This document shows positions 1 through 10,190 of a stretch of DNA of 64,000 nt, piece after piece. Positions within the stretch are counted from its first letter, which is position 1, and every line of letters begins with the position of its first letter. Where the stretch lies: contig DAHXPC010000001.1 of NCBI GenBank assembly GCA_027364575.1, forward strand, positions 1 through 64,000. Direction: 5' to 3'. The stretch is from a bacterium (lineage in GTDB: Bacteria; Pseudomonadota; Gammaproteobacteria; UBA6186; Azoamicaceae). The translations under genes and the position numbers were made by a program. The notes under the pieces are model-generated. The model was not told the DNA's origin. It saw only the letters and a list, made by a program, of their open reading frames with translations, and searched no databases.

Positions 1-78
1 TGTTTTACCATGGTCAACGTGACCAATTGTTCCCACGTTAATATGCGGTAGATCTCGTTCAAATTTACTTTTAGCCAC
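1..78 (-). CDS. tuf: Elongation factor Tu, N-terminal fragment (runs off the window)
   Basis: The first 26 codons of EF-Tu are visible; the rest lies beyond position 1. EF-Tu delivers aminoacyl-tRNA to the ribosome. The reading begins MAKSKFERDLPHINVGTIGH and continues into VDHGKT, the P-loop of the GTPase domain. The start is a GTG at 78-76 with a Shine-Dalgarno GAGG at 86-89 in good spacing. It lies downstream of fusA on the same strand, as in the classic rpsL-rpsG-fusA-tuf str operon. Confidence 0.95.
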   Translation of the reverse strand, partial: MAKSKFERDLPHINVGTIGHVDHGKT

Positions 79-118
79 TGCAGCACCTCATCACTGACAT
101 TCAAAAAATTAACTTACT

Positions 119-2221
119 TTAACCCGCGCGCTTTGCAACAATACCTTCTGCAATATTGTTCGGAGTTTCCGCGTATTTAATAAATTCCATCGTATACGTT
201 GCACGTCCTTGCGACATAGAGCGTACATCTGTTGCATAGCCAAACATTTCAGATAATGGCACTTCTGCACTAATATGTTTACCTGAAATCGTGTCATCCA
301 TACCATGAATAACCCCACGACGTCGGTTAAGATCGCCCACAACGTCACCCATATAATCTTCAGGCGTAATCACTTCAACCTTCATAATGGGCTCTAATAA
401 AACAGGGCTCGCTTTCAATGCGCCCGATTTAAAGCACTGTGATCCGGCAATTTTAAATGCCATTTCACTGGAATCGACTTCGTGATAGGAACCATCGGTT
501 AGGGTTATCTTTACGTCTACAATCGGATAACCAGCTAATGCCCCATTCTCCGCCTGTTCACGCACACCCTTTTCAACCGCAGGAATATATTCCCTAGGTA
601 CCACACCACCTGAAATTTCATTGACAAACAGAATGCCTGCGCCGGTTTCTGCGGGTTCAATTTTTAACCACACATGACCATATTGACCACGACCACCTGT
701 TTGGCGAACATATTTCCCTTCCTGCTCAACCGCTTTACGAATGGTTTCACGGTAGGAAACTTGTGGCTTACCAATATTGGCTTCCACTTTAAACTCGCGT
801 CGCATACGGTCAACAATAATGTCTAAATGCAACTCGCCCATTCCAGAAATAATGGTTTGACCCGTTTCTTCATCGGTTCGAACGCGGAAAGAAGGATCTT
901 CTTGCATTAGTTTACCTAAAGCGACACCCATTTTTTCTTGATCGGCCTTGGTTTTAGGCTCTACCGCAACCGATATAACCGGTTCAGGGAAATCCATTTT
1001 AACCAAAGTAATCACTTTATCCATATCACTTAAGGTATCGCCAGTTGTTGTGCCTTTAAGGCCAACTGCTGCAGCAATATCCCCTGCACGAACTTCTTTA
1101 ATTTCTTCTCTATCGTTTGCGTGCATTAATAAGATTCGACCTAAACGTTCTTTTTTATCTTTCACGGTATTTAAAACGGTATCGCCTGATTGCAGAACAC
1201 CGGAATAGACTCTAAAGAAAGTTAAAGTACCGACAAAAGGATCCGTCATGATTTTAAAAGCAAGTGCCGAAAATGGTTCGTCATCTGAAGGAGAACGGAA
1301 ACCGATGGACTCTTCTTTATCATGTAAAGTCCCTTGAATCGGCGGCACGTCGTTGGGCGCAGGTAAGTAATCAATAACCGCATCCAACATCGCTTGTACA
1401 CCCTTATTTTTAAAGGCTGTACCACACAGAACAGGCACAATTTCAGATTTTAAGGTACGGGCTCTAATGCCGCCTCTAATTTCTTCTTCGCTTAATTCAC
1501 CACCGGCTAAGTATTTATCCATCAGTTCATCTGAGGATTCAGCGGCAGCTTCTACTAATTTTTCACGCCATTCATCACAGGTTTCTTGTAAATCAGGGGC
1601 AATATCTCTTAATTCAAAGGTCATTCCTTGGTTTTTATCATCCCAATAAATGCTTTTCATTCGAACCAAATCGACAACACCTTCAAAATTTTCTTCTGCG
1701 CCAATCGGCACTTGAATTAAGACTGGATTTGCGCCTAAACGGGTTTTGATTTGTCCAACCACTCGGAAAAGATCCGCACCGGTTCTATCCATTTTGTTAA
1801 CAAATGCAATACGAGGCACACAATATTTATTTGCTTGACGCCAGACAGTCTCAGATTGGGGTTCCACGCCATCAACGGCGGAGAATACAACGCACGCACC
1901 ATCTAATACCCGAAGTGAACGCTCTACTTCAATGGTAAAATCGACGTGGCCCGGTGTATCAATAATATTAATTCGGTGCTGCGCATATTGTTTAGCCATA
2001 CCCTTCCAATAACAGGTAATAGCGGCGGAAGTTATGGTAATACCACGTTCACGTTCCTGTTCCATCCAATCGGTGACTGCTGCACCATCATGAACTTCAC
2101 CAATTTTATGCGAAGCACCGGTGTAGTAAAGGATCCGTTCAGTCGTCGTCGTTTTACCCGCATCAATATGAGCGACGATGCCAATGTTACGATAATGTTC
2201 AATAGGGGTTGTACGTGCCAC
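119..2221 (-). CDS. fusA: Translation elongation factor G
   Basis: EF-G, the GTPase that drives ribosomal translocation and, with RRF, ribosome recycling. The 700-residue length is normal for the family. The G1 motif AHIDAGKT is at residues 17-24, DTPGH at 88-92 and NKMD at 142-145, all intact, and domains II-V follow without interruption. The gene lies 20 bases downstream of rpsG and upstream of tuf, so it belongs to the str operon and is probably transcribed from the promoter upstream of rpsL. Confidence 0.98.
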   Translation of the reverse strand: MARTTPIEHYRNIGIVAHIDAGKTTTTERILYYTGASHKIGEVHDGAAVTDWMEQERERGITITSAAITCYWKGMAKQYAQHRINIIDTPGHVDFTIEVERSLRVLDGACVVFSAVDGVEPQSETVWRQANKYCVPRIAFVNKMDRTGADLFRVVGQIKTRLGANPVLIQVPIGAEENFEGVVDLVRMKSIYWDDKNQGMTFELRDIAPDLQETCDEWREKLVEAAAESSDELMDKYLAGGELSEEEIRGGIRARTLKSEIVPVLCGTAFKNKGVQAMLDAVIDYLPAPNDVPPIQGTLHDKEESIGFRSPSDDEPFSALAFKIMTDPFVGTLTFFRVYSGVLQSGDTVLNTVKDKKERLGRILLMHANDREEIKEVRAGDIAAAVGLKGTTTGDTLSDMDKVITLVKMDFPEPVISVAVEPKTKADQEKMGVALGKLMQEDPSFRVRTDEETGQTIISGMGELHLDIIVDRMRREFKVEANIGKPQVSYRETIRKAVEQEGKYVRQTGGRGQYGHVWLKIEPAETGAGILFVNEISGGVVPREYIPAVEKGVREQAENGALAGYPIVDVKITLTDGSYHEVDSSEMAFKIAGSQCFKSGALKASPVLLEPIMKVEVITPEDYMGDVVGDLNRRRGVIHGMDDTISGKHISAEVPLSEMFGYATDVRSMSQGRATYTMEFIKYAETPNNIAEGIVAKRAG

Positions 2222-2240
2222 GACTCTTAATCCTTAAAAA

Positions 2241-2729
2241 CTACCAACGATAATGTGAAAATGCTTTATTTGCTTCGGCCATTCGATGCGTGTCTTCACG
2301 CTTCTTAACAGCACCACCTTTCCCTGTGCTACCGCCTTCTTCATCAGCGGCATCCATTACTTCTCCAGCGAGCCTTAGTAACATCCCTTTCTCGCCACGA
2401 TCTCTTGAAAACTTCACTAACCAACGCATCGCCAACGCCATGGCTCGTTCTGCGCTAACTTCAATAGGAACCTGATAAGTAGCACCACCGACTCGGCGAG
2501 ATTTCACTTCTACCATCGGCTTAATGTGGTCTAATGCTTTTTCCAAAACTGCTAAAGGATCACATTTTAATCGGGATTCGATAACCCCTAATGCGCCATA
2601 CACAATTTTTTCAGCAATCGATTTTTCACCGCCGATCATAATGTGATTAATAAATTTAGCCAAAAGCCGGCTCCCGTAAACGGGATCTGGATTAATGGGA
2701 CGTTTTGCAATAACTCTTCTTCTTGGCAT
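2241..2729 (-). CDS. rpsG: 30S ribosomal protein S7
   Basis: Primary 16S rRNA-binding protein of the small-subunit head, lining the E site. The 162-residue product starts [10 protein letters not shown] and carries the conserved segment [16 protein letters not shown] near residues 76-91. The usual bacterial S7 is 156-179 residues, so the length is ordinary. It sits between rpsL and fusA in the str operon with short intergenic gaps. In E. coli S7 represses translation of this operon; no matching structure was traced here. Confidence 0.98.
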   Translation of the reverse strand: MPRRRVIAKRPINPDPVYGSRLLAKFINHIMIGGEKSIAEKIVYGALGVIESRLKCDPLAVLEKALDHIKPMVEVKSRRVGGATYQVPIEVSAERAMALAMRWLVKFSRDRGEKGMLLRLAGEVMDAADEEGGSTGKGGAVKKREDTHRMAEANKAFSHYRW

Positions 2730-2773
2730 GTCTCTTTACCTTAACGATTTATATTCTCGCTACTACCCACAAG

Positions 2774-3145
2774 TTACTTAGCGCGTTTTGCGCCGTACTT
2801 GGAGCGACCCTTTTTCCGGTTCTTAACGCCGGCAGTATCTAAGTGTCCACGGACGACCTTATAACGGACACCTGGAAGATCTCGTACCCGACCGCCACGA
2901 ATTAAAACCACGGAATGTTCTTGCAGGTTATGGCCTTCACCACCAATATAAGCAGTTACTTCATAACCATTTGTTAAGCGTACCCGACAGACTTTACGAA
3001 GTGCAGAGTTTGGCTTTTTTGGTGTCTGGGTATATACCCGAGAACACACGCCACGCCGTTGCGGGCACCCTTGCAAGGCAGGTACCTTTGTTCTTGTCTT
3101 AACGAGGCATCGCCCCTTGCGAACCAACTGGTTAACTGTTGCCAT
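2774..3145 (-). CDS. rpsL: 30S ribosomal protein S12
   Basis: Decoding-centre protein of the small subunit, site of streptomycin resistance mutations. The ATG at 3145 gives 123 residues starting [12 protein letters not shown], the family's usual N-terminus and length; an upstream in-frame extension to 3292 would run through the promoter and is rejected. The K42-type motif is present as [14 protein letters not shown]-type purine stretches (3148-3161) precede the start. It is the first gene of the str operon. Confidence 0.97.
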   Translation of the reverse strand: MATVNQLVRKGRCLVKTRTKVPALQGCPQRRGVCSRVYTQTPKKPNSALRKVCRVRLTNGYEVTAYIGGEGHNLQEHSVVLIRGGRVRDLPGVRYKVVRGHLDTAGVKNRKKGRSKYGAKRAK

Positions 3146-3221
3146 AGCTCCTGACTGCTCCACAAAAATTCTTAACGTAATAAAAACTGACCCCAGCCAT
3201 TCCTGGGCTGCAGGAATCGGG

Positions 3222-3250
3222 ATCTTACATTCGTGTAGTTCTACTGTCAA
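3222..3250 (-). promoter_or_regulatory. Sigma-70 promoter of the str operon
   Basis: Reading the minus strand, a perfect -35 TTGACA (3250-3245) is followed after exactly 17 bases by TAAGAT (3227-3222), five of six bases of the -10 consensus. It lies about 80 bases upstream of the rpsL ATG and would transcribe rpsL-rpsG-fusA-tuf. Strong promoters are expected for ribosomal protein operons. Confidence 0.85.
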
Positions 3251-3763
3251 TAGACTACACCGGTATAGGGTTGCGGAAATTATAATATGCAACCCGTTTT
3301 AATCCTTGTTCACTTATTATCCAGTGAAACCAAGGAGCCATACCCCTTTATAAAGAGGTATGTGCGATACAATAACACAACTGGGTTTACATGGGAACAG
3401 TATTTTTGCTTTTTCCCCTACCTCAAAGATTCAATCTAACCCACCGTTTTGACACTGACTAAATTTAGCCAATGCCCATTGACTAAATTTAGTCAGTGGG
3501 TAATACCTATGGATATGGACACTCAGTTTTTGCCCCCGCAAGAGCCATTTGGAGAGCCCTTTTTATTTTGCAGTCAAGAGGTAGAAGCCCGCCGTTGTCA
3601 CTTATTATCCTCTTGGTGCGGGCCCCAAAAGAGGCACGTTTCTTTCCAGATCTTTGTATGCACAGTATTCGACTAAAACAAATCCTATTGGAGAAAAGTC
3701 ATGACTATTCTCCATTTCGCTGCAGATTAGTCAGAGATGAAAGTGAAAGATTGACCCCATTCA
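3251..3763. other. Intergenic region between rpsL and ffh, no intact gene
   Basis: About 500 bases without a convincing gene. Besides the inverted repeat at 3453-3498, a plus-strand reading from 3510 begins MDMDTQFLPPQEPF, and around 3615-3660 another frame reads GPKRGTFLSRSL. These are weakly reminiscent of the N-terminus and degraded P-loop of the AAA ATPase/DUF4143 family, and would need frameshifts to join. The resemblance is faint and may be chance. Confidence 0.4.
3453..3498. repeat. 16-bp perfect inverted repeat with palindromic core
   Basis: CACTGACTAAATTTAG at 3453-3468 is repeated in perfect inversion at 3483-3498 with a 14-base spacer, and the right arm is itself part of the palindrome GACTAAATTTAGTC (3481-3494). 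The position is intergenic between rpsL and ffh. It could be an operator for a regulator or part of a decayed gene's upstream region; no T-run makes a terminator unlikely. Confidence 0.7.
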
Positions 3764-5137
3764 TTATTGCGGCGGCATCATTCCTGGCGGAAGCTTATTT
3801 TGCAAGCCGCGCATTAAGCTTGCCATTCCACCCTTGGCAGATACTTTTTTCATCATCTTTTGCATTTGCTCATGTTGCTTTAAGACTTTATTGATATTTT
3901 GAATATCCGTTCCAGCCCCTTTTGCCACTCGACGTTTACGTGAGCCTGAATTAGCAATCAAGGCTGGATTATGCCGTTCTCGCTGTGTCATAGAATCTAA
4001 AATAGCCACCGATCGGATTAATTCTTTGTCATTGACCTTTGCTTTTACCGATTGTGGAATAGCACCCATCCCCGGTAATTTATCCATTAAACTTGCCATG
4101 CCACCCATGGTTAGCATTTGTTTTAATTGATCACGCAGATCGTTTAAATCAAACCCTTGACCCTTCTGAAGTTTTTTGGCTAATTTCTCGGCCTTTTCTT
4201 TATCAACTTTACGCTCAACTTCTTCAATCAGCGATAAAACATCCCCCATCCCTAAAATACGGGATGCCATTCTTTCTGGATGAAAAAGCTCTAATGCCGC
4301 AACCTTTTCGCCCACCCCTAAAAATTTAATCGGTTTGCCGGTTATTTCACGAATCGATAAAGCAGCGCCCCCTCTGGCATCTCCATCTGTTTTGGTTAAA
4401 ATAATTCCGGTGAGTGGTAATGCGTCATTGAAAACACGCGCGGTATTTGCCGCATCTTGACCCGTCATGCTATCGACCACAAATAAAATTTCAGTCGGAT
4501 TGGCAGCCTGCGCAATCATTTTTATTTCTGCCATCATTGCGTCATCAATATGCAAACGACCCGCAGTATCAATAATCAATACATCTTTTTGTTGTTTACG
4601 TGCCTGTAAAATGGCTTTTTCAACAATAGCGACCGGTTTCTCGGTTGTGGCACTTTCGATAAAAGTAGCCCCTATATCCAAAACCAACGTTTTTAGCTGT
4701 TCAATTGCCGCAGGCCGGTAAATATCGGTACTGACCAAGGCAACCGATTTTTGATGTATTTCTTGCAAAAATTTGGCTAATTTTGCCGCAGTAGTTGTTT
4801 TTCCAGACCCTTGAAGCCCCGCCATTAAAATAATCACCGGAGGGGTCGCTCTTAAATTCAGGCCAACATTAGCTTCTCCCATCAGCGTCACTAATTCATC
4901 ATTTACAATTTTTAAGAAAACTTGCTGAGGCGATAGGTGCTCGATAATTTTTTGCCCTAAAGCTTTTTCTTGTATGGATCTGACAAAGTCTTTAACCACA
5001 CTTAATGCCACGTCCGCATCTAATAAAGCTTCACGAACCTCTTTTAAAGTGCTCTTAATATGCTCTTCTTTAAGCCGCCCTCCGCCGGTTAATACCTTAA
5101 AGGCACGGGTTAAGCGTTGAGTTAAACTCTCAAACAT
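3764..5137 (-). CDS. ffh: Signal recognition particle protein Ffh (SRP54)
   Basis: GTPase subunit of the signal recognition particle, which binds signal sequences and 4.5S RNA and targets ribosomes to the inner membrane through FtsY. The 457 residues show the four-helix N domain, the G domain with P-loop GLQGSGKT at about 107-114 and DTAGRLH near 190, and a methionine-rich M domain ending in KLPPGMMPPQ. An AAGGG ribosome-binding site precedes the ATG at 5137. Its RNA partner is also in this window at 17735-17844. It is divergent from the cytochrome-assembly-like gene at 5265. Confidence 0.97.
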   Translation of the reverse strand: MFESLTQRLTRAFKVLTGGGRLKEEHIKSTLKEVREALLDADVALSVVKDFVRSIQEKALGQKIIEHLSPQQVFLKIVNDELVTLMGEANVGLNLRATPPVIILMAGLQGSGKTTTAAKLAKFLQEIHQKSVALVSTDIYRPAAIEQLKTLVLDIGATFIESATTEKPVAIVEKAILQARKQQKDVLIIDTAGRLHIDDAMMAEIKMIAQAANPTEILFVVDSMTGQDAANTARVFNDALPLTGIILTKTDGDARGGAALSIREITGKPIKFLGVGEKVAALELFHPERMASRILGMGDVLSLIEEVERKVDKEKAEKLAKKLQKGQGFDLNDLRDQLKQMLTMGGMASLMDKLPGMGAIPQSVKAKVNDKELIRSVAILDSMTQRERHNPALIANSGSRKRRVAKGAGTDIQNINKVLKQHEQMQKMMKKVSAKGGMASLMRGLQNKLPPGMMPPQ

Positions 5138-5264
5138 CAGTTAGATATCCCTTTTAAATAAATGAAATGAAACTTAATCTGCTATCGGTTGTCTTAACAC
5201 GGATCTTCGTGAGAAGATGAGAGTAACATGATGAAAATGATTCTTTCAAATATACTTAAATCTT

Positions 5265-6053
5265 ATGGGCCTTAATACCTTTAGTTCATTAGCTTATTTC
5301 TCCTATGTGGCGGCAGGCACTTTGCAATACCTTAAATCATCTAGGAAACTAACAACATCTAGTGTCAAAATTTTAGGATTAGGGTTATTTGCCGTCTGTG
5401 CGCATGCCTATGTTTTGTACCGCTGGATAGATACCCCGCTTGGGCAAAATTTAAGTGTAAGCCATATGTTCTCGCTGTGTTGCTGGCTTATCTCTTTGAT
5501 GGTGTTATTGGCTTCATTCAGTAAACCACTACAAAATCTGTGTGTTTTTATTTTACCAATTTCAGCTTTTTCTATTTTGCTGGCGCTGTTTTTTCCAGGC
5601 TGTGATATTTTTGCAACTCGCAACCACCCGAACACGCTGATCCATATCTTAATTTCCATATTGGCATTTGGAATTTTAGGCATGGCGGCATTACAGGCAA
5701 CGTTAGTCTATTTACAAAGTCGATTTTTACGACACAAGCCTACCCAAATGATGGTGCAAATTCTTCCGCCATTGCAAACCATGGAATCTTTATTGTTTCA
5801 AATTATTTGGTTTGGGTTTTTATTATTAAGTGCTTCAATGATCAGTGCTTTTCTGTGGATGGATGAAGGGATAGTCAACAGTCGCTTGCAAAAAATTATC
5901 CTTTCGCTACTTGCTTGGGGATTATTTGCAGCCCTTTTGTATGGGCATCACCAATCCGGATTACGGGGATCAAAAGCCATCCGATGGATTTTAATCGGGG
6001 TTTCTCTTCTCGTAGGCGCTTATCTTGCAGGCAAAACTTTTCACTTAAGGTAA
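5265..6053 (+). CDS. ypjD: YpjD-type inner membrane protein, cytochrome c assembly (CcsA-like) family
   Basis: A 262-residue polytopic membrane protein with about eight hydrophobic segments, matching the CcsA/HemX-like YpjD proteins that are usually encoded beside ffh in gammaproteobacteria. The exact biochemical role of YpjD is not established; the family is related to haem-handling cytochrome c assembly proteins. The conserved neighbourhood (ffh on one side, a CNNM/CorC-type protein on the other) supports the call. No strong ribosome-binding site is visible before the ATG at 5265, so the start is less certain. Confidence 0.85.
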   Translation: MGLNTFSSLAYFSYVAAGTLQYLKSSRKLTTSSVKILGLGLFAVCAHAYVLYRWIDTPLGQNLSVSHMFSLCCWLISLMVLLASFSKPLQNLCVFILPISAFSILLALFFPGCDIFATRNHPNTLIHILISILAFGILGMAALQATLVYLQSRFLRHKPTQMMVQILPPLQTMESLLFQIIWFGFLLLSASMISAFLWMDEGIVNSRLQKIILSLLAWGLFAALLYGHHQSGLRGSKAIRWILIGVSLLVGAYLAGKTFHLR

Positions 6054-6066
6054 TAAAATAAGGACA

Positions 6067-7371
6067 TTGATAACATTGAATACTATTTCGCTTTCTGATG
6101 ATTTAATCTTAATATTGTCACTGTTGTTTGGCTTTTTGCTTTGCGCATTTTGTGCCGCAAGCGAAACCGGAATTATGTCACTTAATCGTTATCGGTTAAA
6201 ACATTTGGCTAAAACCGAGCCTTTTGCTCGCCGCATTAGCAAATTATTACAAAGCCCTGATCGGCTGCTGGGTGTCATATTAATTGGCAATACGTTTTCA
6301 ACGGCGCTCAGTGCCAGCATTGCCAATCAATTGGCTGAAAATGCATGGGGTGAAATTGGGGTTTTCATTGCCCCTTTTATTGTCACCCTATTTTTATTAG
6401 TGTTTGCAGAACTCATGCCCAAAACCATTGCGGCAATTAAACCTGAAAATACAGCCCGTTTTGTTTCTCTCCCCTTACAAATCATGCTATGGGCCTTATA
6501 CCCGCTTGTTTGGGTAACCAGTACTTTCTCTAGTACTTTATTGCGGATCTGTGGGCTTAAAGCAACGGCTACGCATACGACTGCCTCCGTGACCAGTGAA
6601 GAACTCCGAACAATTGTAAACGAAGCCAGTGGTTTTATTCCGAGCCGGCATCAAAGCATGCTGCTGAGTATTCTCGATCTAGAAAAGGTGCGTGTTGAGC
6701 ATATTATGATCCCGCGCAATGAAGTGGTTGGCGTTGATCTGCAAGATGATAAAGAAACGATCATTAGCAAACTCAAAGATCTGCACCATACCCTTTTACC
6801 GGTCTATCGGTCGGATTTGGATAATGTACAAGGCATATTACACACGAGAAACATTGTAAAAATATTGGCGCAAAAAGAATTAAATGAATCTGAGCTGATT
6901 AACGCAATGGAAGATCCCTATTTTGTACCCGAAGGCACATCCCTGCATACGCAACTTTTAAACTTTCAACAGAATAAGCGTCGTATGGCATTGGTGGTAG
7001 ATGAATACGGCGATGTATTAGGGCTGGTAACGCTTGAAGATATTTTAGAAGAAATTGTGGGCGAGTTTACTACCGAAGTTGAAACAGAGTTACCGCAGGT
7101 TCGGCCCCAAGAAGATGGAACATTCCTCGTTGAGGGCGGCACCAGTGTCCGGGATCTAAACCGTTCACAACATTGGGAGCTTCCCACCGATGGTCCAACT
7201 ACCTTAAATGGGCTGATTATGGAAAAATTGGAAACCATCCCCACAGAAGGCATGCGTGTAGAAATTGCAGGCCACCCAATTGAAGTGATAACTATGAAGG
7301 AAAATTCCGTGAAAATGGCTCGCATTTCCCCTAAGTTCTTTAAAGGTAAAGATGAATCTGCAAAAAAATAG
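6067..7371 (+). CDS. HlyC/CorC family transporter (CNNM/CBS-domain membrane protein, YfjD-like)
   Basis: A 434-residue protein with an N-terminal DUF21/CNNM membrane domain (about residues 10-190, including the motif ASETGIMSLNRYRLKHL), paired CBS domains (about 205-330, with MIPRNEVVGVD and VDEYGDVLGLVTLEDILEEI) and a C-terminal CorC_HlyC domain. Relatives are linked to magnesium or cobalt efflux and ion homeostasis. The start is a TTG: either 6067 or 6076 is possible, since AAGGA at 6060-6064 is close to the first and 11 bases from the second. It follows the ypjD-like gene by 13 bases and is likely cotranscribed. Confidence 0.9.
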   Translation: MITLNTISLSDDLILILSLLFGFLLCAFCAASETGIMSLNRYRLKHLAKTEPFARRISKLLQSPDRLLGVILIGNTFSTALSASIANQLAENAWGEIGVFIAPFIVTLFLLVFAELMPKTIAAIKPENTARFVSLPLQIMLWALYPLVWVTSTFSSTLLRICGLKATATHTTASVTSEELRTIVNEASGFIPSRHQSMLLSILDLEKVRVEHIMIPRNEVVGVDLQDDKETIISKLKDLHHTLLPVYRSDLDNVQGILHTRNIVKILAQKELNESELINAMEDPYFVPEGTSLHTQLLNFQQNKRRMALVVDEYGDVLGLVTLEDILEEIVGEFTTEVETELPQVRPQEDGTFLVEGGTSVRDLNRSQHWELPTDGPTTLNGLIMEKLETIPTEGMRVEIAGHPIEVITMKENSVKMARISPKFFKGKDESAKK

Positions 7372-7421
7372 ATTAACCGCTCCCTATCTATATTCGTCAT
7401 GAATAAAGAAAGTAAAACGGA

Positions 7422-8168
7422 ATGATTAATAATATGCCGTCTTTTCCCTTAAAAATAGTCTCGTTAAATATTGAAATGGATCGACATTTCGATCGGATTA
7501 TTCCTTTTCTTAAAGAACAAAAACCGGATGTGATCTTATTACAAGAAGTTTTTGAAAAAGATATTCCTTATCTTGAAAAACATCTTGAAATGAAGCTCGT
7601 ATTTACAGCAGCAATAAAATATCTACTGATCAATAATGAGAAACAGAAGCTTGGTACGGCTACATTTTCCAATTTAGAGATAACCAAACATTATTCTGAT
7701 TATTACCATGGGGATGGCAGAAACCTTCCCGTTACTCATTATGGCGAGGCAGAAAAAGGGGCTCGTTCTATTTTAGTGGTCGAGGTAGTCAAAGACCATC
7801 AATTCTATTGTTTAGTGAATACCCATTTTAGCTGGACACCTAACGGCAAGCCCGATGCCCAACAACACAAAGATTTAACGGCCATGCTATACCTTCTTTC
7901 AAAAATCCCTGAATTTATTTTATGTGGAGATTTTAATACACCGCGTGGCATGCCTATTTTTGATGCCATTGCCCACAAATATAAAGATAATATTCCTTCA
8001 TACATCCGTACAACCATTGATAAAAATTTGCATCGCGCTGGAGATCTCCAATTAGTGGTTGATGGGCTATTTACCACTTTGCCTTATCATGTTGATTCTA
8101 TAGAAGTCGTCAATAATTTGAGTGATCATTGTGCAATTTTAGCAACAATTTCAAAACTTGCCATCTGA
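7422..8168 (+). CDS. Endonuclease/exonuclease/phosphatase family protein
   Basis: A 248-residue soluble protein of the EEP (DNase I-like) superfamily. Visible family signatures are the N-terminal LKIVSLNIEMD, the metal-ligand LLQEVFE, the central CGDFNTPRGMP and the C-terminal LSDHCAIL catalytic Asp-His. Members cleave nucleic acid or phosphodiester/phosphoester bonds, and the substrate cannot be told from sequence. No signal peptide is apparent. It converges on dam with a 33-base gap. Confidence 0.88.
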   Translation: MINNMPSFPLKIVSLNIEMDRHFDRIIPFLKEQKPDVILLQEVFEKDIPYLEKHLEMKLVFTAAIKYLLINNEKQKLGTATFSNLEITKHYSDYYHGDGRNLPVTHYGEAEKGARSILVVEVVKDHQFYCLVNTHFSWTPNGKPDAQQHKDLTAMLYLLSKIPEFILCGDFNTPRGMPIFDAIAHKYKDNIPSYIRTTIDKNLHRAGDLQLVVDGLFTTLPYHVDSIEVVNNLSDHCAILATISKLAI

Positions 8169-8201
8169 ATATTGCTAGGATTTTTGTTGGTTTTCTTGAC
8201 A

Positions 8202-9029
8202 TTAATGCCCAGGATATAAAGCCAATAGTTCTAATACCCGTTTTCTTTGATTGGCTTTACAACTAATAAAACGCTGTACCACAAATTCATCAATAGAAGC
8301 CTCTTTATACGCATTCAAGGTAAAATCATTGCTATGATTGGATAGCAAAACCGGAATACCCTTTAAGGAAAGTTTTGCAGCCAATTCCGCTAACACTTTT
8401 TGCTGATCTAAACTAAAACCGCCTGCTCGATAAGCGGTAAAGTTTGCCGTTGCATTTAAAGGAACATAAGGCGGATCACAATATATCACGCTACCTTTTT
8501 TTGCCCGTTTCATTGTTTTTGTGAAATCTTCACAGACAAAAGTCACTTTTTTGGCTTTTTCAAAAAACAACAGCATCTCTTTTTCAGGGAAATAGGGTTT
8601 TACATAGCGGCCAAAAGGGACATTAAATTCTTTTTTCCCCGCATTATAGCGGCACAAGCCATTATACCCATGCCGGTTTAAATATAAAAAAAGGGCTGAG
8701 CGTTCTATCGGATCTTGCGAGGCATTAAATTTAACCCGCAAACGATAATATTGTTTTTCAGAATTATATTTCCTATGAAAATATTTTCGGCATACGTCTA
8801 TAAATTGTGTGCCTTCTTTTTGTAACGATTGATAGAGTGTAATCAAATCAATGTTTGCATCATTCAATAAGTATTTTTCAAATTGGGTATTGAGAAATAT
8901 TGCTCCTCCCCCCACAAAAGGCTCAATGAGCTGTTTACCCGCAGGCAATGTGGAGTGGATCCGTTCTAATAAACGAAATTTTCCACCTGGCCATTTTAAA
9001 AATGGCCTAATTTTATTGGGCTCAATCAT
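8202..9029 (-). CDS. dam: DNA adenine methylase (GATC-specific type)
   Basis: A 275-residue N6-adenine methyltransferase of the Dam/D12 class. The SAM-binding motif FLKWPGGKFRLL lies at residues 9-20 and the catalytic DPPY tetrad appears as CDPPYVPL at about 185-192. Length agrees with E. coli Dam (278 residues). Dam marks GATC sites for mismatch repair and replication control. There is no adjacent restriction endonuclease, so this is a housekeeping type methylase rather than part of a restriction system. Confidence 0.93.
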   Translation of the reverse strand: MIEPNKIRPFLKWPGGKFRLLERIHSTLPAGKQLIEPFVGGGAIFLNTQFEKYLLNDANIDLITLYQSLQKEGTQFIDVCRKYFHRKYNSEKQYYRLRVKFNASQDPIERSALFLYLNRHGYNGLCRYNAGKKEFNVPFGRYVKPYFPEKEMLLFFEKAKKVTFVCEDFTKTMKRAKKGSVIYCDPPYVPLNATANFTAYRAGGFSLDQQKVLAELAAKLSLKGIPVLLSNHSNDFTLNAYKEASIDEFVVQRFISCKANQRKRVLELLALYPGH

Positions 9030-9108
9030 ATCGAGATACTATCTAAAATCCAATTCATGTTCAATTTCAATATTCGCAAAAAAAGTATATGGATACATCG
9101 GTTATTTG

Positions 9109-9125
9109 TACCTGTATTACAGGTA
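9109..9125. repeat. 17-base dyad between dam and the KamA-type gene
   Basis: TACCTGTA and its exact inverse TACAGGTA flank a single central T. It sits 13 bases beyond the stop of the KamA-type gene and about 80 bases upstream of dam, both on the minus strand. It may be an operator for dam or a weak transcription-end hairpin; no T-run follows on either strand. Confidence 0.5.
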
Positions 9126-9137
9126 GAGCATAATTTT

Positions 9138-10184
9138 TTATGAGATCTCAGCCTCGTACAAGTGCGTATTTCCTTGGTAATCTTCTATTGTATATCGATG
9201 ATTCACACCATCGCATGCTATATACGAATAACCAATCGGAACCTTGCCAAATCCGCCGGGAAGATCGAGTACATAAGTAGGCTGGCAGACGCCGGAATAC
9301 CTGCCTCGAAGTGCCTTGATAATGGCTTGACCTGCTTCAATGGTCGTTCGAAAATGCCCAGTGCCCGTTGCCAAATCTGTTTGATGCAGATAATACGGCT
9401 TTATCCGATTTTTAACAAAAGTCCGCATTAACTCACCCATAGCCTCTGCGCTATCATTAATACCCTTTAGCAAAACAGTCTGGCTTAACATCGGGATCCC
9501 CGCCTCGACAATGCGTGCACAAGCCGTTTTTGCAGCCTCCGTAAATTCACTGGCATGATTCGCGTGCAATGTAATATAGACTGCCTTTTTACTCAATTTT
9601 AAAGATTGGATCAATTCATCTGTTACTCTCACAGAATCAACCACGGGGATCCGGGTATGGATCCGAACGACTTCTACATGCTGAATTTCATTTAAGGCAT
9701 TCATTATTGCAGCAATATTTTTAGGCTTCAAAATTAAAGGATCGCCCCCAGACAAAATGACTTCCCAAATTTCCGGTTTGTTGGCAATATAATGATACGC
9801 TTCTGTTAATTCCTGTTTTGACAGGGCCTTTTCTTGAGTACCTACTTTTTCGCGTCTAAAGCAAAATCGACAATACACAGGGCATGCGGTAACTGGCATT
9901 AAAAGACATCGATCGGGGTATCGATGGATAACCCCTTTAACCGGAGTATACGTCTCATCGCCAATAGGATCCGCCAACTCTTTTGGCTGGATATTCAGTT
10001 CTTCTGTCGTCGGTATAAATTGTTTAGCTATCGCGCCGTCTTCAGGTTCATTGATTAGCATTTCAGCGATTTGGGGCGTCAATGAAAGCGAAAACTGTTG
10101 AACCACTTTTTTTATTTTTTCAACGTCTTCGGCTTGAATAAGACCCGCATCGGTTAATTGTGTGACTGTCCGAATATGTGTCAT
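9138..10184 (-). CDS. KamA/EpmB-family radical SAM protein (lysine 2,3-aminomutase-like)
   Basis: A 348-residue radical SAM enzyme. The cluster motif CPVYCRFC supplies cysteines at residues 101, 105 and 108, and the family motif ILSGGDPL follows at about 142. Relatives are lysine 2,3-aminomutases and EpmB, which makes beta-lysine for EF-P modification. Length is close to EpmB (342), but the N-terminus is unlike E. coli EpmB, and neither epmA nor efp is adjacent. The C-terminus ends in GFGKVPIGYSY followed by a short hydrophilic tail. The specific role is therefore left open. Confidence 0.85.
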   Translation of the reverse strand: MTHIRTVTQLTDAGLIQAEDVEKIKKVVQQFSLSLTPQIAEMLINEPEDGAIAKQFIPTTEELNIQPKELADPIGDETYTPVKGVIHRYPDRCLLMPVTACPVYCRFCFRREKVGTQEKALSKQELTEAYHYIANKPEIWEVILSGGDPLILKPKNIAAIMNALNEIQHVEVVRIHTRIPVVDSVRVTDELIQSLKLSKKAVYITLHANHASEFTEAAKTACARIVEAGIPMLSQTVLLKGINDSAEAMGELMRTFVKNRIKPYYLHQTDLATGTGHFRTTIEAGQAIIKALRGRYSGVCQPTYVLDLPGGFGKVPIGYSYIACDGVNHRYTIEDYQGNTHLYEAEIS

Positions 10185-10190
10185 GTGCCG

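Noticed and set aside
3146..3292. N-terminal extension of rpsL
   Set aside because: The in-frame codons run through the str promoter, and the ATG at 3145 matches the universal S12 N-terminus.
3496..3894. 132-codon plus-strand open frame before ffh
   Set aside because: It overlaps the ffh 3' end by 131 bases, has no ribosome-binding site and no domain; at most it covers decayed fragments.
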